A DNA stretch of 5,730 nucleotides from Actinomycetota bacterium (GTDB lineage: Bacteria; Actinomycetota; Acidimicrobiia; Acidimicrobiales; CADCTF01): NCBI GenBank assembly GCA_019348305.1, contig JAHWJQ010000138.1, positions 1 to 5,730 on the forward strand, in the 5' to 3' direction. The notes under the pieces are model-generated. The model ran no database searches. It was given only the letters and a program-made list of their open reading frames with translations, and had not been told where the DNA came from. The position numbers were made by a program, and so were the translations under genes. This document shows, piece by piece, positions 5,548 to 5,730 of this stretch. The first letter of the stretch is position 1. Each line of letters begins with the position of its first letter.

Positions 5548-5730
5548 GACTGCGCGCGTGCTGTTCTACGGGATGGGACCGCACAATCACGTCCGGGCGG
5601 AATCCGTCACGACCGCCGGGTTGCGCGGCAGTACCTTCTGGTTGACGACCGATGGCGACCGCAACTTCGTCAAGGTTCCGTTCGTTGGAGCACCGGGGGT
5701 GCAGGTTGCGCTAATCGCGCTCGCGGTTGG
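5534..5730 (+). CDS. MurF-like Mur ligase fragment, truncated at both ends
   Basis: MurF adds D-Ala-D-Ala to the UDP-MurNAc-tripeptide in the cytoplasm. This frame reads VLFYGMGPHNHVRAESVTT and continues through GLRGSTFWLTTDGD and NFVKVPFVGAPGVQVALIALAVG. That matches the central part of MurF-type ligases: strand ending YG, ADVRAE-like segment, GL.G.sF.L, then a VP.pG.h.v.nal.AiAvG segment. The ATP-binding P-loop and N-terminal domain that should precede it are missing, because the sequence before about 5546 is antisense cimA. An ATG at 5534 exists but is probably accidental. The gene runs off the right edge. The conserved GRH-type segment reads GAPGV here, which is unusual. About 79% of third codon positions are G or C by hand count, lower than in the adjacent block. 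The Mur ligase assignment is moderately secure; MurF over another Mur ligase is less so. Confidence 0.6.
   Translation, partial: MADVTTARVLFYGMGPHNHVRAESVTTAGLRGSTFWLTTDGDRNFVKVPFVGAPGVQVALIALAV

Noticed and set aside
4880..5590. Extension of the unknown-function gene up to 5590
   Set aside because: Out-of-frame reading of the cimA fragment; the gene starts at the ATG overlapping the cimA stop.
5542..5613. CGTCACGAC direct repeat at 5542-5550 and 5605-5613, as target-site duplication
   Set aside because: The second copy lies inside the Mur ligase coding sequence and the 54 nt between the copies are not a mobile element; a 9-bp match is probably chance.

Overview
This is a high-GC window, probably actinobacterial and possibly Acidimicrobiia-like. 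The codon bias, the actinobacterial-looking acyl-CoA dehydrogenase, hydrolase and Xi-class GST, and a CmtR-type ArsR regulator suggest this. No rRNA, tRNA, CRISPR array or complete mobile element was seen.

Left part (1-1245). A rhodanese-like gene runs leftward from 223. Its frame meets a TGA at 22-20, exactly where relatives carry a conserved cysteine, and the family sequence resumes in frame after it up to the window edge. Facing the other way is a small cysteine-containing ORF (546-674), then an ArsR/SmtB repressor (772-1134) with the Cys pattern of Cd/Pb sensors of the CmtR type. A short hydrophobic ORF that looks truncated overlaps the regulator's end. The long spacer (224-545) holds inverted repeats, two of which overlap so that they cannot both fold.

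Middle block (1246-5547, all minus strand). Five tightly packed genes are read from right to left: the C-terminal regulatory half of citramalate synthase (cimA), a conserved protein of unknown function, an alpha/beta hydrolase of the epoxide-hydrolase type, a glutathionyl-hydroquinone-reductase-like Xi-class GST, and an acyl-CoA dehydrogenase. Three of the four junctions are nearly zero-length (1-nt overlap, 1-nt gap, 4-nt gap), so they look co-transcribed. The last three enzymes would fit oxidative or xenobiotic carbon metabolism, but no single pathway can be named.

Right end (5534-5730). A plus-strand fragment resembling the central part of a MurF-type Mur ligase abuts the broken 5' end of cimA. 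Both genes lack their N-terminal parts at the same point, so this is a real rearrangement or an assembly chimera. By hand count, third-codon-position GC is about 91-94% in the middle block but about 78-79% in the ArsR gene and the Mur fragment, which suggests the middle block and its flanks have different origins.

The strongest candidate for something new is the in-frame TGA in the rhodanese gene (selenocysteine, nonsense mutation or sequencing error). The window cuts off the downstream sequence that would decide it.
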